Shown here piece after piece: positions 59,676 to 64,000 of a DNA stretch of 64,000 nt. Location of the stretch: assembly GCA_964414185.1 (NCBI GenBank), contig CAYPVK010000001.1, positions 62,001 through 126,000 of the forward strand, read 5' to 3'. Made by a program: the position numbers and the translations under genes. Each line of letters opens with the position of its first letter. Within the stretch, counting starts at the first letter, position 1. This DNA comes from UBA7488 sp964414185. GTDB taxonomy: Bacteria; Pseudomonadota; Alphaproteobacteria; CAAHEQ01; UBA3637. The notes under the pieces were generated by a model, which saw only the letters and a list, made by a program, of their open reading frames with translations, did no database searches and had not been told where the DNA came from.

Positions 59676-62600
59676 ATGGGTAAATGGGTATTTAAAATTT
59701 CCAAACATACGTTGCGTTTGACGCTCAGGACGATAGAAGTTTTGTTCGCTGTCCTGATTATTTTCGTCAGTCTGGCATTTTGGCGGCTCAGCGTCGAACC
59801 GTTGAACGTGGATTTTTTGGCACCGAAACTGATTGAACGGTTCGTGCCCAAAGATGTCGATATCATTGTCAATGTCCAATCAGTCGAATTGGCGGCGCGT
59901 GCCGAAGAAAACGGTTTGTTTCATTTGCAAATTAAAGATTTATCGGTGCTTAAACCCGACGGTGCTGTCATTACCGATTTGCCGAAAGTTGAAATGTCTT
60001 ACGGGCTGTGGCGTGTGTTGACGTTGAATTACATGCCCGATACGTTGACGATTGTCGACCCGTTGTTGCAAATGACGATTGATGAAGATGGCAGATTTTA
60101 TTTGCAAGGCAAAAAGCCCGCAGGGCATGTATTCGGGAAAAAAGATAATGCCGAAGTCCCGCCCGCGCCGCCGTCTGCCGATGAAATGCCGCAACAACAA
60201 GAACCCAAACAAGACGCGTCGCCTTTTTTAATTGCCGACGCGAACGGCATCGTGCATTATTTGATGGCGTTTAAAAGATTGGAATTGGAAAATGCTCAAG
60301 TTGTTTTGGATAATAAGCAACATCACCGCCAATACAGCATGCCGTCTTTGAACTTGCTGTTGGAAAGGGCAAACGCCGAAGAATACATTTTGAAAGCCGA
60401 TGCCCTTGTCGGTGCCGATGATAAAAAAAATACACATTTGGTGTTGAATGCTTTGCTAAATCAACAAACGCAAGATATTTCGTTTGAAATGAATTTTGAT
60501 TCATTGTATTTGCCACGGCTCGGAAAATATATCCCCGTTCTTGAAGAAGTTGAATTGCAATTAAAAGGGGTCGTGTTGGGCCATTTGAATTTGTCTAAAG
60601 GCAAAAACGATATTCGTAAAGCCGTGCGCGAATTATCCTTTAAAATCCAAAACGAAAAACCCGGCACCGTTAATTTGCCGACACCGCTGACAAACTTGTA
60701 TACCGTTAAAACCATGCTGATACAAGGGGCTTTTGCGCCGGGGTTGGAAACGCTTAAAATTGATAAATCTTCTTTTACGACGGGGGATAAAACAACGGCA
60801 AGTTTGGCTGTCGACATCACGGGATTGGGTGCTTTTTTGGATACACAGGATTTATCTCATATCAAAACCGTTTTAAAATCCACTGTCAAAAATGCACCGA
60901 TTGAAGAAGTGCCGAATCTATGGCCGTCCGCTTTGGGCCCCGATGCGCATGCATGGGTTAAGGCCAATCTGTCCGACGGCAACATTTCCACGGCCGATTT
61001 CACGTTGTATTTTACCGGCGGCGATTTGGACGATTTATTCGGCGATATCAAAGCATCGGGTGTTACGGTACGTTATATCGGACAAATGCCGAGTGTGCAT
61101 GATGTTGCGGCAACGGTATATTTATATCCCGACAAAGTTGAAATTTTCGCCGATAAAGGTTCTTTGGACGGCATTGTGTTGAAAAAGGCGGATTTATATT
61201 TAACCGAATTGAAAGACGATGTTGCGCATGCCAAAGTTATTTTATCGGCTGTGGGGCCGGTTGCGGATGTGATGGCATTGATTGATTCCAAACCGCTTGA
61301 ATTTGCCAAAGAATTCGGAATTGCGCCCGATAAAACGGGCGGAACGGGCGATATCAATGCGACTTTGTCTTTTCCGTTGATTGAAAATTTAAATGCCCAT
61401 CAAGTGATGGCAGACGTGACGGCGCGTATTCAAAACGGCGTTTTCCCGACACCGATTCCCGATGTGTCCGTCCAAAACGGCACGTTTGATTTGACGGTTG
61501 ACAATACTTGTTTGAAATTGCAAGGGAATGCCCAGATGCAAGGGTTGCCGTTAAAATTGTCATGGGATGAGTATTTCAAACAAACCAAAGAAAATAATAC
61601 CAAGTCTCATTATTTTATCGGAGGGACGGTGACGCAGGCCGATTTGGTTCAATGGGTGCCGTCGATTGGCGATTATTTAACGGGTACGTTGCCTTTTACC
61701 GTGAATGTTAAAAATGATTTTAAAGGGATGTCGAACGTTAAAGCGGATATCAATTTAACACAGGCGCAAGTCAAACTGTATCCGATATCTGCGACAAAAG
61801 ACACGGGTCAAAATGCGGATTTGAACATTTCGGCAACATTTGATGCCAAAAAATTGCCGTCCGAATTTGCGTTCGATTTCAAAGCACCCGAATCATCGAT
61901 TACTCTTAAAGGCAATTTGGATACGACAAACGGGATTGCTTTGGTATTGGATAAAGTCGAAGCTCCCGGCACGTCTTTCAATGGGCGTTATGTCAGCACC
62001 GGCACGGATAAAGAAGTGGTGTTGAAAGGCAAAGCTTGGAATTTGACGCAGCTGTTTGACATGCCGATTTTTAAGACCGAAGAAAAGCAGGAAATATCTG
62101 CCGAAAGCAAGCCGCAAATTTATCGCGCCTCTTATCAGCCGCCTTCAAACATAACCGTCGATATTGATTTGGAAGAAGCGACGTTGGTCGATAAAAAACC
62201 GTTCAGGCGCGTTCAAATCAAAGGTTTCCGAAGCGGGGCGTATTGGCGCAGCTTGGATGCGTTGTTGCGCGCATCGGACGATTTTATCATTACTTATATT
62301 CCGCAAACGGGTCAGCTTCGGGGCGAAACGAATAATTTGGGTGATTTGTTAGGTCGTTTGGGCTTGTCAAGCCGATTTTTCGGCGGCCAGCTCAGGTTGT
62401 CGGCCACACAAAACGGACAAGGTGTTTTTAAAGGCGATGTCAACGTGCGTTCGTTCAGCTTGCGCGATCCGGGCTTTTTGATTCAAGCTTTTACCGTTTT
62501 GGGAATTGTGGACGGCATTCGCGGCAAAGATTTAAACTTTGAACGGGCTTATGTGCCGTTTGAATTTTCACCGCGCAATGTATTGAATATCGGCGAAGGA

Positions 62601-62870
62601 TATGCCAACGGGACGACCATCGGCGTGACGTTTAAAGGAAAAGTCAGCGTACCTGAAGTCGATTTGTCGGGATCGGTTATTCCCGCCTATGCGATTAATT
62701 CATTGCCGGGAAAAATACCGCTTATCGGGGGCTTGTTTAAGGGCAGCGCCGGCGGCGGTTTAATGGGCGTGCGATATGAAGTTAAAGGGACTTTGTTTAA
62801 ACCTGTTACAACATTTAATGCGCTCAGTTCTATCGCACCCGGCATTTTGGGAAATTTGTTCGGCAATTGA
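59676..62870 (+). CDS. AsmA/YhdP-like bridge protein
   Basis: 1064 residues with one N-terminal TM (~18-40), then a very long periplasmic beta-rich region. The start (RLSVEPLNVDFLAPKLIERF) and the AsmA-like C-terminal region (RFFGGQLRLSATQNGQGVFKGDVNVRSFSL, GLMGVRYEVKGTLFKPVTTFN) are typical of the DUF3971/YhdP group. These proteins are thought to form grooves that carry phospholipids between the inner and outer membranes. It starts 4 nt after the permease stop, so it is probably in the same transcript. Confidence 0.88.
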   Translation: MGKWVFKISKHTLRLTLRTIEVLFAVLIIFVSLAFWRLSVEPLNVDFLAPKLIERFVPKDVDIIVNVQSVELAARAEENGLFHLQIKDLSVLKPDGAVITDLPKVEMSYGLWRVLTLNYMPDTLTIVDPLLQMTIDEDGRFYLQGKKPAGHVFGKKDNAEVPPAPPSADEMPQQQEPKQDASPFLIADANGIVHYLMAFKRLELENAQVVLDNKQHHRQYSMPSLNLLLERANAEEYILKADALVGADDKKNTHLVLNALLNQQTQDISFEMNFDSLYLPRLGKYIPVLEEVELQLKGVVLGHLNLSKGKNDIRKAVRELSFKIQNEKPGTVNLPTPLTNLYTVKTMLIQGAFAPGLETLKIDKSSFTTGDKTTASLAVDITGLGAFLDTQDLSHIKTVLKSTVKNAPIEEVPNLWPSALGPDAHAWVKANLSDGNISTADFTLYFTGGDLDDLFGDIKASGVTVRYIGQMPSVHDVAATVYLYPDKVEIFADKGSLDGIVLKKADLYLTELKDDVAHAKVILSAVGPVADVMALIDSKPLEFAKEFGIAPDKTGGTGDINATLSFPLIENLNAHQVMADVTARIQNGVFPTPIPDVSVQNGTFDLTVDNTCLKLQGNAQMQGLPLKLSWDEYFKQTKENNTKSHYFIGGTVTQADLVQWVPSIGDYLTGTLPFTVNVKNDFKGMSNVKADINLTQAQVKLYPISATKDTGQNADLNISATFDAKKLPSEFAFDFKAPESSITLKGNLDTTNGIALVLDKVEAPGTSFNGRYVSTGTDKEVVLKGKAWNLTQLFDMPIFKTEEKQEISAESKPQIYRASYQPPSNITVDIDLEEATLVDKKPFRRVQIKGFRSGAYWRSLDALLRASDDFIITYIPQTGQLRGETNNLGDLLGRLGLSSRFFGGQLRLSATQNGQGVFKGDVNVRSFSLRDPGFLIQAFTVLGIVDGIRGKDLNFERAYVPFEFSPRNVLNIGEGYANGTTIGVTFKGKVSVPEVDLSGSVIPAYAINSLPGKIPLIGGLFKGSAGGGLMGVRYEVKGTLFKPVTTFNALSSIAPGILGNLFGN

Positions 62871-62898
62871 CGGTTTTGTTCTTATCCATAATTTAAAT

Positions 62899-62924
62899 AC
62901 GGTTAAGGGTATATAAACCGTTTT
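62899..62924 (+). terminator. Weak terminator after the YhdP-like gene
   Basis: ACGGTT (62899-62904) pairs with AACCGT (62916-62921), followed by TTT. Confidence 0.4.
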
Positions 62925-63001
62925 ACCTTTGTTCGGATGTGCAAAGATTGAAAAGAAAAAGGAATGGTTTAAAAAGATTCGGCAATCGGCGCAAGAATGA
63001 A

Positions 63002-63027
63002 AAATGCCGTCCGAACGGGCGGCATTT
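63002..63027 (-). terminator. secA terminator
   Basis: AAATGCCGTCC / GGGCGGCATTT (one wobble), loop GAAC. On the minus strand it is followed by TTTCATTC. Confidence 0.78.
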
Positions 63028-63060
63028 AAGGTGAAATTTCAAATTGTCCGTTTAAAATTT

Positions 63061-64000
63061 TTAAGAAATTTTACCGCAACAATGTTTGTATTTTTTTCCC
63101 GAACCGCACGGGCAAGGCGCATTGCGCGGTGTTTTATCCGAAACGGTCGGTCTTTGTTTGTCGTTTTCCGTCGTTTCTTCATTCGCGGACGGTTCCAAAA
63201 CGGATTTATGTTCCGCCTTCATTTCGACGGGTTCGGGGCGGCGCACTTCAAAACGCGCATTGCATAACAATGAGGTGATGCGTTCGCGCACGCGGTTTAA
63301 CATATTTTCAAACGATATGAACGATTCGCGTTTATATTCGTTGAGCGGATTTTTTTGCCCGTAAGCGCGCAAACCGATGGACATGCGCATGAAATCAAGC
63401 ATTTGCAAATGTTCTTTCCAATTTTGGTCAATCGTTTGGATAAGCATGCCTTTTTCGAGGTCGCGGCGCGTTTCGGCCGGGATGAGGGCCATTTTTTGTT
63501 CAATGGCTTCATCGGCCGTTTTGCTCAGGCGCTCTATGATATCTTCGCTTGTTATGCCGGGTTCGGCCGCCCATGATGTTAACGGTGCGTTAATCCCGAG
63601 CAGTTTTTCCGATTCGACGATTAGGTTGCCGACATCCCAATCATCGGACGGTGTTTTTGCCGGCGCGTAAGAATATACCAAATTGACGATGCAATCGTCG
63701 CGCATGTCTTTAATCATATCTGTGACGGAATCGGCGCTCATCAACTCTTTGCGTTGTTCGTAAATGACTTTGCGTTGATCGTTCATTACGTCGTCGTATT
63801 TCAACAAATTCTTACGCACGTCAAAATGATACGCTTCAACCTTTTGTTGCGCTTTGGCAATCGCGCTGCTGATCCACGGGTGGACAATCGCTTGACCTTT
63901 GGGCATGCCGAGATTTTTCAGAATCGCGCCGATTCTTTCCGAACCGAAAATACGCATCAAATCGTCTTCCAACGATACATAAAACTTCGATAATCCCGGA
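63061..64000 (-). CDS. secA: Preprotein translocase ATPase SecA, C-terminal part (5' end outside window)
   Basis: The frame is open to the window edge; about 313 C-terminal residues are present. They begin in the second nucleotide-binding fold region (FYVSLEDDLMRIFGSERIG), continue through the helical scaffold/wing domain (HPWISSAIAKAQQKVEAYHFDVRKNLLKYDDVMNDQRK) and end with a Glu/Lys-rich linker and the zinc-binding tail APCPCGSGKKYKHCCGK that contacts SecB and lipids. SecA drives export through SecYEG. Confidence 0.97.
   Translation of the reverse strand, partial: PGLSKFYVSLEDDLMRIFGSERIGAILKNLGMPKGQAIVHPWISSAIAKAQQKVEAYHFDVRKNLLKYDDVMNDQRKVIYEQRKELMSADSVTDMIKDMRDDCIVNLVYSYAPAKTPSDDWDVGNLIVESEKLLGINAPLTSWAAEPGITSEDIIERLSKTADEAIEQKMALIPAETRRDLEKGMLIQTIDQNWKEHLQMLDFMRMSIGLRAYGQKNPLNEYKRESFISFENMLNRVRERITSLLCNARFEVRRPEPVEMKAEHKSVLEPSANEETTENDKQRPTVSDKTPRNAPCPCGSGKKYKHCCGKIS

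Noticed and set aside
1..64000. CRISPR array, rRNA operon or transposase gene
   Set aside because: No regularly spaced repeats, rRNA sequence or DDE/integrase signature could be seen in the window.

Overview
The window reads as a chromosomal segment of a moderately AT-rich alphaproteobacterium. Pointers to that class are: a DivK-type single-domain regulator beside a PleC/DivJ-like histidine kinase; a GTTC-N7-GTTC box in front of recA, which is the alphaproteobacterial LexA operator form; a ribosomal protein S16 with a long charged tail; a prfB without the UGA frameshift site; and a single Rsh-type (p)ppGpp enzyme. Several orphan secreted or membrane proteins, including a Cys-rich repeat protein and a lone prepilin of the GRSLIEML type, recall host-associated, gut-dwelling alphaproteobacteria, but that placement is inference. 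UGA, UAA and UAG all act as stops.

Layout. 1-14 kb: the 3' end of rsh, a 111-bp palindromic element on its stop codon, acpS, an orphan two-TM protein, a NhaP2-like antiporter and a LOG-family protein (minus strand), an RND efflux pair (plus), an orphan hydrolase-like protein and rho. 13-16 kb is the most accessory-looking part: an aldo/keto reductase broken by one UGA, a second open frame with an in-frame UGA, several hairpins, a two-gene lysis cassette (GH24 endolysin plus a candidate one-piece spanin), and tRNA-Ser(CGA) with a partial copy of itself. 16-20 kb: histidine kinase, periplasmic binding protein, DivK and a family-5-like uracil-DNA glycosylase. 20-23.3 kb: a charged orphan protein, tRNA-Ser(GGA) with a duplicated 3' end, and a Fic protein lacking the catalytic His. 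23.5-32.5 kb: alaS, recA with its SOS box, ffh and a first phosphate permease pair. 32.6-35.7 kb: the rpsP-rimM-trmD-rplS operon with a long leader, an unassigned structured RNA gene and a small HTH protein. 36-53.9 kb: uvrD, lolCD, dnaE, the Cys-rich repeat protein, lgt-DUF2062-pgeF, a nucleotidyltransferase, a prepilin, CCA/poly(A) polymerase, rnd, and murA/dtd. 54-64 kb: PBP1a, a 41-residue membrane peptide, prfB, a second phosphate permease pair, an AsmA/YhdP-like giant and the 3' part of secA.

Most genes are housekeeping: translation, protein targeting (Ffh, SecA), lipoprotein maturation and export (Lgt, LolCD), peptidoglycan (MurA, PBP1a) and DNA repair or replication (RecA, UvrD, DnaE, UDG). 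The unusual material is concentrated around the two tRNA-Ser genes, in the lysis cassette between a broken gene and tRNA-Ser(CGA), in the structured RNA after rplS, and in the orphan secreted proteins.
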